This document shows positions 51,826 through 60,356 of a stretch of 64,000 nucleotides of DNA, in pieces. The notes under the pieces are model-generated. The model was given only the letters and a program-made list of their open reading frames with translations, did no database searches and had not been told where the DNA came from. A program made the translations under genes and the position numbers. Every line of letters starts with the position of its first letter. The first letter of the stretch is position 1. Source of the stretch: Micromonospora rhizosphaerae (GTDB lineage Bacteria > Actinomycetota > Actinomycetes > Mycobacteriales > Micromonosporaceae); NCBI RefSeq assembly GCF_900091465.1, contig NZ_FMHV01000002.1:1302001-1366000 (forward strand), given 5' to 3'.

Positions 51826-52734
51826 ATGACCACCGCGACCTCTGCCCGTGCCGGAACCGCGATGGCGGTCGCCTCGATGACGTGTGTCCAACTCGGGCTG
51901 GCCGCCTCGGTCGGGCTGTTCGACCGGGTCGGTCCGGCGGGCGCCGCCTGGCTGCGCCTGGCCTGGGCGGGGGTGCTGCTAGCGGTCGTGGTCCGGCCCC
52001 GCCTGTCGGCCTTCACCCGCTCCGCCCTGCGGGCCTGCCTGGCGCTCGGCGTGGTGACGGCCGGCGTCACCATCCTGTTCATGGCGGCGGTGGCCCGGCT
52101 GCCCCTCGGTACGGCCAGCGCGCTGGAGTTCCTCGGGCCGCTGGGCGTGGCCGTGGCCCGCGGTCGGGGCGGCACCAAGCTCTGGCCGGCGCTCGCGGCG
52201 GTCGGGGTGCTGCTGCTCACCGAGCCGTGGCACGGCGGCTCGGACCTGGTGGGGGTGGCGTACGCGCTCGGCGCGGCGGCCTGCTGGGCCGCGTACATCC
52301 TGCTCACCCAGCGGGTGGGCGACGAGGTCTCCGGCATCCGCGGCCTGGCGGTCTCCATGCCGGTGGCCGCCGTGGTCGCGACCCTGGTCGTCGGTCCCTC
52401 GACGTTCGGCAACCTGACCTGGCAGGTGCTCCTGGCCGGCCTCGGGCTGGCCGTCCTGTTGCCCGTCGTTCCGTTCGTGCTGGAACTGCTGGCGCTGCGC
52501 CGGCTCACCGCCGCCGCGTTCGGCACGCTGATGAGCCTGGAGCCCGCCATCGCCCTGGTCGTCGGCCTGGTCGCGCTGGGTCAGGTGCCGGGCGTCGGCG
52601 CGGTGGCCGGCATCGCCTTCGTGGTGGTCGCCGGGATCGGCGCGGAACGGTCCGGCGCCCGGCCAGCCGCCGGGCGGGGCGACGACTCCGGGGTGCCCAG
52701 CGAGCGGCCCGCGGGGGTCGGCGCCGTCACTTGA
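51826..52734 (+). CDS. EamA/DMT-family exporter
   Basis: A 302-residue protein with ten helices in two EamA repeats ([80 protein letters not shown]). It resembles the RhtA-type amino-acid/metabolite exporters. A TACTAT -10-like box at 51816 lies only 4 nt before the ATG. Controlled probably by the divergent LysR. It overlaps the convergent NUDIX gene by 8 bp. Confidence 0.88.
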   Translation: MTTATSARAGTAMAVASMTCVQLGLAASVGLFDRVGPAGAAWLRLAWAGVLLAVVVRPRLSAFTRSALRACLALGVVTAGVTILFMAAVARLPLGTASALEFLGPLGVAVARGRGGTKLWPALAAVGVLLLTEPWHGGSDLVGVAYALGAAACWAAYILLTQRVGDEVSGIRGLAVSMPVAAVVATLVVGPSTFGNLTWQVLLAGLGLAVLLPVVPFVLELLALRRLTAAAFGTLMSLEPAIALVVGLVALGQVPGVGAVAGIAFVVVAGIGAERSGARPAAGRGDDSGVPSERPAGVGAVT

Positions 52735-53218
52735 GGATCAGGCGGTTGGTCTGCTCGAAGACGTCCAGGTCGGCGAGGGTCTCGGGGACGCTGGCGGAGA
52801 GCGGGGCGGGCAGCTCCTCCGGGTGGAAGAAGTCCGCGTCCGTGGTCTCGTCGGTGACCCTGAGCAGCTCGCCGTCCCACTCGTCGACCCGGAACGCGGT
52901 GGTGAAGATCTGGTAGGTGTGGCCGTACATGTTGGTGTGGGTGCGGTCCGGCCCGGTGTAGAGGGCGAACGCGCTGACCCGCAGGGCGCGCAGCCCGGTC
53001 TCCTCGCGTACCTCGCGGACCGCGCAGTCGGCGATCGACTCGCCCAGCTCCATCGCGCCGGCCGGCATCGCCCAGTGCCCGTTGTCCGAGCGTTGGATCA
53101 GCAGCACGCGGGCGGCGTTGTCCCGGACCACCGCGCGGGCGCCGACGAACATCAGGGTGCGGTCACCGGCGAGGGCGCGCAGTTGGCCCACGTACGAGTC
53201 GGCCCAAGAGATGCTCAC
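52727..53218 (-). CDS. NUDIX hydrolase
   Basis: A 163-residue pyrophosphohydrolase. The Nudix box is complete: [23 protein letters not shown] pattern G-x5-E-x7-REVREETG, following [10 protein letters not shown]. The N-terminal 25 residues include an aromatic-rich start. The substrate (nucleoside diphosphate derivative) is unknown. GTG 53218 has TAAATT 6 nt upstream, so the transcript is leaderless and divergent from the acyl-CoA synthetase. Confidence 0.92.
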   Translation of the reverse strand: MSISWADSYVGQLRALAGDRTLMFVGARAVVRDNAARVLLIQRSDNGHWAMPAGAMELGESIADCAVREVREETGLRALRVSAFALYTGPDRTHTNMYGHTYQIFTTAFRVDEWDGELLRVTDETTDADFFHPEELPAPLSASVPETLADLDVFEQTNRLILK

Positions 53219-53224
53219 TCGGAC

Positions 53225-53230
53225 AATTTA
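53225..53230 (-). promoter_or_regulatory. -10 box of a leaderless transcript (NUDIX)
   Basis: On the minus strand TAAATT is 6 nt before GTG 53218. Confidence 0.55.
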
Positions 53231-53289
53231 CGCAGGTTCGCCGGGGCGGACCGGCTTTCCGGGGGTTCCCAAGGTGTGACCGGCGACAC

Positions 53290-53295
53290 TAACTT
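53290..53295 (+). promoter_or_regulatory. -10 box of a leaderless transcript (acyl-CoA synthetase)
   Basis: TAACTT is 7 nt before ATG 53303; it is back-to-back with the NUDIX box 60 bp away. Confidence 0.55.
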
Positions 53296-53302
53296 GCTAC
53301 CC

Positions 53303-54952
53303 ATGCGTAGCACGATGATGGACGCCCCCCTCCAGGTCGCCCGGATCCTCGAACACGGCTCCACCGTGCACGGCACGGCGGAGGTGGTCACCTGGACCGG
53401 TGCCGAACCCCGCCGGATGTCGTACGCCGAGGTCGGCCGCACCGCCGCCCGGCTGGCCCACGCGCTGCGCGACGAGTGCGGGGTGACCGGCGACGAGCGG
53501 GTCGCCACGTTCATGTGGAACAACAACGAGCACCTGGTCACCTACTTCGCCGTGCCGAGCATGGGCGCCGTGCTGCACACCCTCAACATCCGGCTCTTTC
53601 CCGACCAGGTCGCCTACATCGCCAACCACGCCGAGGACCGGGTGGTGCTGGTCGACACGACGCTGATCCCGCTGCTGGCCCGGGTGATCGGCGAGATGAC
53701 CACGGTGCGGCACGTGGTGGTGGTCGGCGGGGGAGACCCGGCCCCGCTGGTGGCCGCGGCCGGCGACCGGATCGCCGTACACCACTGGGACGCCCTGCTG
53801 GCGGACCGCCCGGACTCGTACGACTGGCCCGAGGTGGACGAGCGCGACGCCGCCGCCCTCTGCTACACCTCCGGCACCACCGGCAACCCCAAGGGGGTCG
53901 GCTACTCGCACCGCTCGATCTACCTGCACTCCTTGCAGGTGTGCATGCCAGAGAGCTTCGGGCTCGGCCCCCATGCCCGCGAGCTGGCCATCGTGCCGAT
54001 GTTCCACGCGATGTCCTGGGGGCTGCCCTACGCGGCGTTCCTCTCCGGGGCGTCGCTGATCATGCCGGACCGGTTCCTCCAGGCCGCCCCGATCGCCGAG
54101 ATGATCGCCGCCGAGCGGCCGACCCTGGCCGGCGCGGTGCCGACCATCTGGACCGACCTGCTGGCGTACCTGGACAGCCACGAGGTGGACACCTCCTCGC
54201 TCAAGGAGGTGATCGTCGGCGGCTCGGCCTGCCCCCCGGCGCTGATGCACGCGTTCCACGAGCGGCACCACATCGACGTCATCCACGCCTGGGGGATGAC
54301 CGAGATGTCCCCGCTCGGCTCGGTCTCCCGGCCGCCGGCCGGCGCGACCGGCGACGATGCCTGGCGTTACCGCTACACGCAGGGCCGGGTGCCGGCCGGG
54401 GTGGGCGCGCGGATCGTCGGCCCGCTCGGCGAGCCGCTGCCCGCCGACGGGACGTCCGTCGGCGAGCTGGAGGTCCGTGGGCCGTGGGTGACCGCCCGGT
54501 ACGTCGGGGACGAGACCCCGGACGAGGAGAAGTTCCGCGACGGCTGGCTGCGCACGGGTGACGTCGGCACGCTCTCGTCGGACGGCTACATCACCCTCAC
54601 CGACCGGGCCAAGGACGTGATCAAGTCGGGCGGCGAGTGGATCTCCTCCGTCGAGCTGGAGAACGCCCTGATGGCGCACCCGGCGGTGCTGGAGGCGTGC
54701 GTGGTGGGCGTGCCGGACGAGCGCTGGGACGAGCGTCCGCTCGCGACCGTGGTGGTCCGGGAGGGCGCCTCGGTGACGGCCGAGGAGCTGCGCGATTTCC
54801 TGTCGAAGTCGGTGGCCCGCTGGCAGTTGCCGGAGCGCTGGGCGTTCATCGACGCGGTGCCCAAGACCAGCGTCGGCAAGTTCGACAAGAAGGTGGTCCG
54901 CTCCCGGTACGCGGAGGGTGGCCTGGAGGTGCGGGAACTGACGGCGTCGTAA
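53303..54952 (+). CDS. Fatty-acid/acyl-CoA synthetase (AMP-binding)
   Basis: A 549-residue ANL-superfamily enzyme that adenylates a carboxylic acid and makes its CoA thioester. Motifs: the P-loop LCYTSGTTGNPKGV; AWGMTEMSPLGS (A5); DGWLRTGDVGTLSSDGYITL (A7); DRAKDVIKSGGEWISSVELE (A8); and PKTSVGKFDKKVVRSRYA with the catalytic Lys (A10). The sequence fits the medium/long-chain fatty acyl group. The start is taken from the leaderless box. A 14-bp terminator follows. Confidence 0.93.
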   Translation: MRSTMMDAPLQVARILEHGSTVHGTAEVVTWTGAEPRRMSYAEVGRTAARLAHALRDECGVTGDERVATFMWNNNEHLVTYFAVPSMGAVLHTLNIRLFPDQVAYIANHAEDRVVLVDTTLIPLLARVIGEMTTVRHVVVVGGGDPAPLVAAAGDRIAVHHWDALLADRPDSYDWPEVDERDAAALCYTSGTTGNPKGVGYSHRSIYLHSLQVCMPESFGLGPHARELAIVPMFHAMSWGLPYAAFLSGASLIMPDRFLQAAPIAEMIAAERPTLAGAVPTIWTDLLAYLDSHEVDTSSLKEVIVGGSACPPALMHAFHERHHIDVIHAWGMTEMSPLGSVSRPPAGATGDDAWRYRYTQGRVPAGVGARIVGPLGEPLPADGTSVGELEVRGPWVTARYVGDETPDEEKFRDGWLRTGDVGTLSSDGYITLTDRAKDVIKSGGEWISSVELENALMAHPAVLEACVVGVPDERWDERPLATVVVREGASVTAEELRDFLSKSVARWQLPERWAFIDAVPKTSVGKFDKKVVRSRYAEGGLEVRELTAS

Positions 54953-55015
54953 CACTTTCCGACGTACTGTCGCTGCAATGGGTAGGGACTGATCCCTGTG
55001 GACATCCCTCCCCAG

Positions 55016-55052
55016 GGGCGGCCCCGGCGTTCGCACCGCGCCGGGGCCGCCC
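55016..55052. terminator. Bidirectional terminator
   Basis: 14-bp perfect arms (gggcggccccggcg and complement), 9-nt loop, between the convergent synthetase and quinone reductase genes. Confidence 0.85.
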
Positions 55053-55138
55053 GTTCCATTGCGGGGGCGACCCGCACCGTCATTGTCGCGAAAGTTGTTC
55101 GCCTCTGTCCCGTTGACGGAGAAATCCGTTTCGCGCTC

Positions 55139-56152
55139 TTACGTCTCGCTCGTGGTGATGAGCACCTTACCGACCGCCCCGGCTTCCACCGCCTCGTGTG
55201 CGCCCTGCGCCGAGGTGAGCCGGTGGTGGTGCAGGGGCAGACCCGCCTCCTCGCCCACTCGGATCGCGTTCTGGTTCACCGCAGCCTGCAGGTCGACCAC
55301 CGCCTGGGCCTTGGCCGCCTTCGGTGCGGTGTAGATCAGCACGAACTGCCATCGAGCGTTCGGCACCATCAGCGGCCGGATCGGCAGGGTGACCTCCGGG
55401 CCCCCGTCGTCGGCGTACACGCACACCGCGCCGCCGTTCATGAGGACCTGGACGTCGGTGGCGGCGTTGCGCGCCGCGGAGACCTCGACGATCGTGTGCA
55501 CCCCGTCGGGCGCGATCTTGCGGACCTCCTTGACCACGTCCTGCTCCCGGTAGTTGATCACATGGGAGGCGCCGGCCGCCGCCGCGAGCTGGGCCTTCTC
55601 CGGGCTGCTGACCGTGGCGATGACGCAGGCATCCGCCCAGCGGGCGAGCTGGATCGCCGCGTTGCCCACCGCGCCGGCCCCGCCCTGCACCAGCACCACG
55701 TGGCCGCCGAGCGCGCCGGCGTGCAGCCGGCTCGGCATGTACTCGCCGGCGGTCAGGCAGCGGTGCGCGGTCATGAACGGGATGCCGAGACAGGCGCCCA
55801 GGTCGAACGAGGCGGAGCCGAGGCGGATCGCGTGCCGGACCGGGACCACTGTGTACTCGGCGGCGGTGCCCCAGGGCCGCTGCCAGGCGGCCTCCCAGAG
55901 CCAGACCCGCGAGCCGATCAGGATCTGGTCGACACCCTCACCCACCGCCTCGACCACCCCGGCGCCGTCCTGCCCGGGGATCTGCCAGCCGGCCGGGAGC
56001 GGCCACTGCCGGCGCGCCTTCCAGTCGGTCGGGTTGACCCCGGAGACGGCCATCCGCACCAGCACCTCGCCGGGGCCCGGCTCCGGTACCGGCCGGTCGA
56101 CCAGCTCGAGCACCGACGGGTCGCCGTTGCGCTCGTACACGATCGCCTTCAT
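55139..56152 (-). CDS. Zinc-free MDR-family NADPH:quinone reductase-like oxidoreductase
   Basis: A 337-residue medium-chain dehydrogenase/reductase. GroES-like start (MKAIVYERNGDPSVLELVDR, VSGVNPTDWKARR, PGQDGAGVVEAVGEGV) and Rossmann motif VVLVQGGAGAVGNAAIQLAR. The structural and catalytic zinc cysteines are absent, as in quinone oxidoreductases (QOR). It reduces quinones or enones with NADPH; the substrate is unknown. ATG 56152 has GGAG 6 nt upstream; frames to 56620 overlap the HAD gene and are read-through. Confidence 0.9.
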   Translation of the reverse strand: MKAIVYERNGDPSVLELVDRPVPEPGPGEVLVRMAVSGVNPTDWKARRQWPLPAGWQIPGQDGAGVVEAVGEGVDQILIGSRVWLWEAAWQRPWGTAAEYTVVPVRHAIRLGSASFDLGACLGIPFMTAHRCLTAGEYMPSRLHAGALGGHVVLVQGGAGAVGNAAIQLARWADACVIATVSSPEKAQLAAAAGASHVINYREQDVVKEVRKIAPDGVHTIVEVSAARNAATDVQVLMNGGAVCVYADDGGPEVTLPIRPLMVPNARWQFVLIYTAPKAAKAQAVVDLQAAVNQNAIRVGEEAGLPLHHHRLTSAQGAHEAVEAGAVGKVLITTSET

Positions 56153-56265
56153 CCCGTCTCCTTCACGCCCGAGGCCGCACCGCGGCCTGCGGTACCCGGC
56201 CGGTCCCTGATCATTCCGATCCCCTCGGAAACCGTACAACCGGGCACGCAAAGGCAGAAGCCGGT

Positions 56266-56928
56266 TCAGCCCAGCCGATCCACGACCTCGGGGGTGAGCG
56301 CGTCGACCGAGGGGAGCAGCACGGCCGCGAGTGCCTCGGCGTCCGGGTCCAGCGGGTACGACCCGTGCGGTATCGCGATCACCCGGATGCCGGCGGCGGC
56401 CGCCGAGCGTACGCCGTTGGAGGAGTCCTCGATGGCGACGCAACGGGTCGGGTCGACGCCGAGCCGCGCGGCGACGCCCAGCCAGACGTCCGGCGCGGGC
56501 TTGCCCCGGGCGGTCTCCTCGGTCGACAGCGTCGCGCCGAAGGCGTCGGCCAGGCCCGTGGCGGCCAGCGCCGCCTCGATCAGCCGGGTGGGCGAGGAGC
56601 TGGCCAGCCCCAGCGGCCACCGCGCGGCCATCCGGCGCACCACCGCGTCGGCGTCGTCGATCAGCGGTACGTGCTCCGCGTACCGGCGGGTCATCTCCGC
56701 CACCACCTCCGCGGCGACCTGCTCGGCGCTCCGGTCGACGCCCAGCTCACCGCTGAGGTAGGCGGCCCACTCGCCGGTGCTCATCCCCATCAGCCGGCGT
56801 TGGGTGTCGGGCTGCCAGGTCCCGCCGTGCGCGGCCACGTACGCCCGCCGGACCTCCTCCCAGACCGGCTCGGAGTCCACGATCACGCCGTCCAGGTCGA
56901 AGAGCACCGCGTCCACCACGTACCCCAT
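56266..56928 (-). CDS. HAD-family phosphatase (beta-phosphoglucomutase-like)
   Basis: A 220-residue HAD hydrolase: motif I DAVLFDLDGVIVDSEP, motif II Ser in GLASSSPTRLIEAAL, motif III Lys in ARGKPAPDVWL, motif IV CVAIEDSSNGVRSAAAAG. The helical cap of about 70 residues fits subclass I enzymes such as phosphoglycolate or sugar-phosphate phosphatases. Substrate not deducible. Not in an evident operon. Confidence 0.9.
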   Translation of the reverse strand: MGYVVDAVLFDLDGVIVDSEPVWEEVRRAYVAAHGGTWQPDTQRRLMGMSTGEWAAYLSGELGVDRSAEQVAAEVVAEMTRRYAEHVPLIDDADAVVRRMAARWPLGLASSSPTRLIEAALAATGLADAFGATLSTEETARGKPAPDVWLGVAARLGVDPTRCVAIEDSSNGVRSAAAAGIRVIAIPHGSYPLDPDAEALAAVLLPSVDALTPEVVDRLG

Positions 56929-57043
56929 CCTGCCCGAACCACCGGCCGCCGTCGGGCCGGCCGGGGCGACCGGCCCGGGCCGGAATCAGGTCAGGAAGGG
57001 AGCCCACTCCCGGACCCGGACGACCTCGACACCCGCAATGGGA

Positions 57044-57910
57044 TCAGTTCGACTGTGCCACCGGCAGGCCGATCGGGCTCTGCCGGGGAATGACCGTGTG
57101 GCAGCGGCGGGCGACCGGTTCGAGCAGCTCGCGCAGCCGCTCGGTGCGCTCGGCGCCGAGTGCCCGCCACGGGCCGAGGGCGGCCCGGTCGGTGGCCTCC
57201 TCGACCGCCCGGAACGCGGTGCTGCCCTGCTCGGTCGGCTCGCGGTCGGCGGTCAGCCAGCGCCGCTCGACCAGCCGCTCCTCGGCGGCGGTCCACTCCT
57301 CGTCGGTCCAGCCCCGGGCGGGCTGGTGGAACTCGCGCGACTGGTCGGTCCGGCACCGCCAGGCCAGCACCTCCACGGGGTCGAGCCCGGCGGCGACCAG
57401 CGCGGCGACGTGCCCGTCGCCCCGGTGTTCGCGCAGCGTGGTGGCGGCCTGCCAGATCCGGGCCAGCGGGTACTCACCGGCGGGCAGGGCGGCGTTGACC
57501 GCGCCCAGCACCCGGCCGGCGATCTCGACCCGGGCGGCGGCCGCCTCCAGCAGGTCGGCGGCCTCGGCGAGATGCGCCTCGGGCAGCTCGTAGGTGAACT
57601 CGGCGAGCGCCTGGACGGCGCCGGTGAGCCGGGCGCGCAGCGCCTCCTGCGGGGTGGCCAGCCGCCAGACGGAGGGCAGTGCCCGGGCCACCATCCGCGG
57701 GGCGAAGCTGAAGAAGGCCGCGATCACCGGCGGGGCGTCGGTCGGGCCGAGCGGGGCGGCCCGGCCGGCGAAGTAGCCCCGCCAGTAGCCGCGCAGCCCG
57801 ACCGCCTCGTACGCGGCCCGGGCGCGGGGGTGGAAGTAGGTCACCGCGTGGACCGGCTCGAAGTGCGTCCACATCACCCGGGCGAGCCCGGGGTCGTCCA
57901 GCGCCGCCAC
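57044..57910 (-). CDS. SCO6745-like conserved actinobacterial protein
   Basis: A 288-residue cytoplasmic protein rich in helices (FEPVHAVTYFHPRARAAYEA, GYWRGYFAGRAAPLGPTDAP, PVIAAFFSFAPRMVARALPS) with a C-terminal winged-helix-like part (REFHQPARGWTDEEWTAAEE, RLVERRWLTADREPTEQG). This matches the actinobacterial family that I know as SCO6745-like; its function is unknown. GTG 57910 is preferred over 57916 because GGAGG lies 5 nt before it. Confidence 0.8.
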   Translation of the reverse strand: MAALDDPGLARVMWTHFEPVHAVTYFHPRARAAYEAVGLRGYWRGYFAGRAAPLGPTDAPPVIAAFFSFAPRMVARALPSVWRLATPQEALRARLTGAVQALAEFTYELPEAHLAEAADLLEAAAARVEIAGRVLGAVNAALPAGEYPLARIWQAATTLREHRGDGHVAALVAAGLDPVEVLAWRCRTDQSREFHQPARGWTDEEWTAAEERLVERRWLTADREPTEQGSTAFRAVEEATDRAALGPWRALGAERTERLRELLEPVARRCHTVIPRQSPIGLPVAQSN

Positions 57911-58012
57911 GTGCACCTCCGCGTCGGTGGGCAGATCACCGTGGGGGCCGGACCGCCCACGGTGACGTTGAACCTACTGCGGGTAGGCGGCGGGAAGGAA
58001 GACGAGTGTGAT

Positions 58013-58675
58013 CTACTGCGCGGCCAGCACGTCAACGACGAAGCGCAGCGGGCCGGCCGGCCGGCCGCCGGAGGAGTCGTTGCCGTACGCCAGCTCGGCC
58101 GGGATGTCGAGCTGCACCCGGCTGCCCACGGTCACCCCGACCAGGCCCTGGTCCCAGCCCGGGATGACCTGGCCGACCCCGATGGGGAAGGTGGCCGGCT
58201 GGCCGCTGTTCCAGGAGGCGTCGAACTCCTTGCCGTCCTTGTAGAAGACGCCCACGTAGTTGGTGGTGATCTGCTGGCCGGCCTTCACCGCCGGGCCCTT
58301 GCCCTTGATCAGGGTCGTCACGGTGAGCTTGGTCAGCTCGCCCTTGCCCGGGCCGACCTGCGGCCTGGTGGCCAGCGCCGGGTCGGTGCCCTCGGGGAGC
58401 TGCGGGGCGGCGGGCGCGGTGGGCTCGGCCGCCGGGGCGCTGGCGCCGGCCGACGGAGTGCCGGCCGCCTTCTTCGCGTCGTCGTCCCCGCCGTTCACCC
58501 AGACGAAGACGCCGATCAGCACCGCGACGACGGCGACACCGGCGAGCGCGCCGAGCAGCGACTGCCGGCGGCGCTTCGCCTCGGCGGCCTTCTTCGCCGC
58601 CAGCTGGGCGGCCAGCCGCCGCTCCGCCTTGGTGCCCGGGCCCTGGCCCGACCGGTTCTGCGTGCGCTCGCTCAC
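58013..58675 (-). CDS. Membrane-anchored FKBP-type peptidyl-prolyl isomerase
   Basis: A 220-residue protein. A basic start (SERTQNRSG; KAERRLAAQLAAKKAAEAKR) precedes one membrane helix (about 40-60, LLGALAGVAVVAVLIGVFVW), a Pro/Ala linker, and an FKBP domain at about 110-220: NYVGVFYKDGKEFDASWNSG, VIPGWDQGLVGVTVGSRVQL and IPAELAYGND. It speeds cis-trans prolyl isomerisation of exported proteins outside the membrane. GTG 58675 has GGGAG just upstream; in-frame extension to 58804 has no support. Confidence 0.9.
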   Translation of the reverse strand: MSERTQNRSGQGPGTKAERRLAAQLAAKKAAEAKRRRQSLLGALAGVAVVAVLIGVFVWVNGGDDDAKKAAGTPSAGASAPAAEPTAPAAPQLPEGTDPALATRPQVGPGKGELTKLTVTTLIKGKGPAVKAGQQITTNYVGVFYKDGKEFDASWNSGQPATFPIGVGQVIPGWDQGLVGVTVGSRVQLDIPAELAYGNDSSGGRPAGPLRFVVDVLAAQ

Positions 58676-58814
58676 GTCGACTCCCTGCTGGGTGGTGGGT
58701 GCGGCCCGGCGGCCGCTGCCGAGACCAGCGCACACGGTACCCCGGCGGAACGCCCTCGGCGCCCCCTCGCCCGCGCGGATCGGACACCCGCCGGTAGGTG
58801 TCACTTTTCGGGAG

Positions 58815-58820
58815 TAGGTT
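58815..58820 (+). promoter_or_regulatory. -10 box of a leaderless transcript
   Basis: TAGGTT is 7 nt before ATG 58828. Confidence 0.55.
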
Positions 58821-58827
58821 CTCGACC

Positions 58828-59220
58828 ATGGCGATCCTCACCGAAGAAGACCTGGCCCTGCTCACCGAACCGCAGCTCGCCCACGTGGCCACCGTCGAGG
58901 CCGACGGCACCCCGCACGTCACCCCCGTGTGGGTGGACACCGATGGCGAGCACATCGTGTTCAACACCGCGAAGGGCCGGCAGAAGTACGTCAACATCGC
59001 CCGCAACCCGGTGGTCGCGGTCTCCGTGGTGGACAAGGCGAACGACTTCCGCACCCTCTGGGTGAAGGGCACCGCCGAACTCGCCACCGAGGGGGCCGAC
59101 GAGCACATCGACCGGATGGCGAAGAAGTACCTCGGGCAGGACACCTACCCGTTCCGCCGGCCGGGCGAGGAGCGGGTCATCGTCCGGATCACCCCCACCG
59201 AGAAGCTCGGCCGCGGCTGA
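58828..59220 (+). CDS. PPOX-class F420-dependent oxidoreductase
   Basis: A 130-residue split-barrel protein: LAHVATVEADGTPHVTPVWV, IVFNTAKGRQKYVNIARNPV (Lys-rich F420/FMN phosphate contact) and VRITPTEKLGRG at the end. This is the pattern of mycobacterial Rv1155-type F420 reductases; the substrate is unknown. The start rests on the leaderless box. It converges with ku, the stops being 7 bp apart. Confidence 0.9.
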   Translation: MAILTEEDLALLTEPQLAHVATVEADGTPHVTPVWVDTDGEHIVFNTAKGRQKYVNIARNPVVAVSVVDKANDFRTLWVKGTAELATEGADEHIDRMAKKYLGQDTYPFRRPGEERVIVRITPTEKLGRG

Positions 59221-59227
59221 GGGGAAG

Positions 59228-60271
59228 TCAGGCGGTCTTGCGGGGGGCGGCCTTCTTCTCGGCCGCCTTCTTCGCGGGGGCCTTGGCCGCCTTCTTCTCC
59301 GCGGTCTTCTTCTCGGCCGCCTTCTTCGCCGGCTCCGCCTTCTTGGCCGCGGCCTTCTTGGCGGGGGCCGCCTTCTTCGCGGGCGCCTTCTTCGCGGGCG
59401 CCTTCGCCGTCTTGGCCGCCTTGGCGGCCTTCTGGGCGGACCGCGCCGAGGTGATCGGAGTCGGCTCGGCCGCGCCCCCGGCGGGCTCTTCGCCGCGGGC
59501 GGCGCGGGCCCGCTCGACCGATGCCTTGAGCGCGGCCATCAGGTCCACCGCGGCGGCCGGCGCGGCCTCCACCTCCTCCGGCTGGACCACCTCGCGCCCC
59601 TCGACCTTGGCGTCGATGACCTCCTGCAACGCCGCCCGGTAGTCATCGGTGAAGGCGTCCGGCTCGAAATCGCCGGCCATCGAGTCGATCAGCGAGCTGG
59701 CCATCGCCAGCTCCGGGGCGCGGACCTTGAGGTCCTCGTCCAGGAAGCCGAAGTCCGGGGTACGCACCTCGTCCGGCCAGAGCATGGTGTTGAGCAGCAG
59801 CACGCCCTCGCGTACCCGCAGGGTGGCGAGCTGTTCACGCTGGCGTAGCGCCACCTTGACGATCGCCACCCGCTCCGAGTCCTCGAGCGCGTCCCGCAGC
59901 AGCACGTACGGCTTGGTCGCCGCCCCCTCCGGCTCCAGGAAGTACGCCTTGTTGTAGAGGATCGGGTCGACCTGCTCGGCCGGGACGAACTCCAGCACGT
60001 CGATGGCGTGCGAGGTGGCCAGCGGCAGGTCGGCGAAGTCCTCGTCGGTGAGGATCACCATCTCGCCGCCGCCGATGTCGTACCCCTTGGCGATGTCGTC
60101 GTAGCTGACCTCCTCGCCGCAGACCTGGCAGGTGCGCTTGTAGCGGATGCGGCCGCCGTCGTCCCGGTGCACCTGGTGGAAGCGGATGTCCTTCTCCTCG
60201 GTGGCCGAGTAGACCTTCACCCCGATCGAGACCAGCCCGAACGACACTGCTCCTTTCCAGATGGCCCGCAT
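59228..60271 (-). CDS. ku: Ku protein, non-homologous end joining
   Basis: A 347-residue DNA-end-binding protein. Ku core motifs: AIWKGAVSFGLVSIGVKVYS, RYKRTCQVCGEEVSYDDIAK, GYDIGGGEMVILTDEDF and LPLATSHAIDVLEFVPAEQV. The C-terminal 75 residues are a Lys/Ala-rich tail, as in some actinobacterial Ku proteins, thought to bind DNA without ends. It homodimerises on double-strand breaks and recruits LigD. ATG 60271 has AGAGGAG upstream. Divergent from the ligase gene at 60357, with only 85 bp between. Confidence 0.95.
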   Translation of the reverse strand: MRAIWKGAVSFGLVSIGVKVYSATEEKDIRFHQVHRDDGGRIRYKRTCQVCGEEVSYDDIAKGYDIGGGEMVILTDEDFADLPLATSHAIDVLEFVPAEQVDPILYNKAYFLEPEGAATKPYVLLRDALEDSERVAIVKVALRQREQLATLRVREGVLLLNTMLWPDEVRTPDFGFLDEDLKVRAPELAMASSLIDSMAGDFEPDAFTDDYRAALQEVIDAKVEGREVVQPEEVEAAPAAAVDLMAALKASVERARAARGEEPAGGAAEPTPITSARSAQKAAKAAKTAKAPAKKAPAKKAAPAKKAAAKKAEPAKKAAEKKTAEKKAAKAPAKKAAEKKAAPRKTA

Positions 60272-60344
60272 CCCGCGCTCCTCTCCCCGGTTCTGACCAG
60301 AATTGCACTTGATCGAAGCGGACGCACGCGCTTCCGTCGCCAAC

Positions 60345-60350
60345 TACAGT
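60345..60350 (+). promoter_or_regulatory. -10 box of a leaderless transcript
   Basis: TACAGT is 6 nt before GTG 60357, in the short ku-ligase divergent gap. Confidence 0.55.
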
Positions 60351-60356
60351 CGTAGG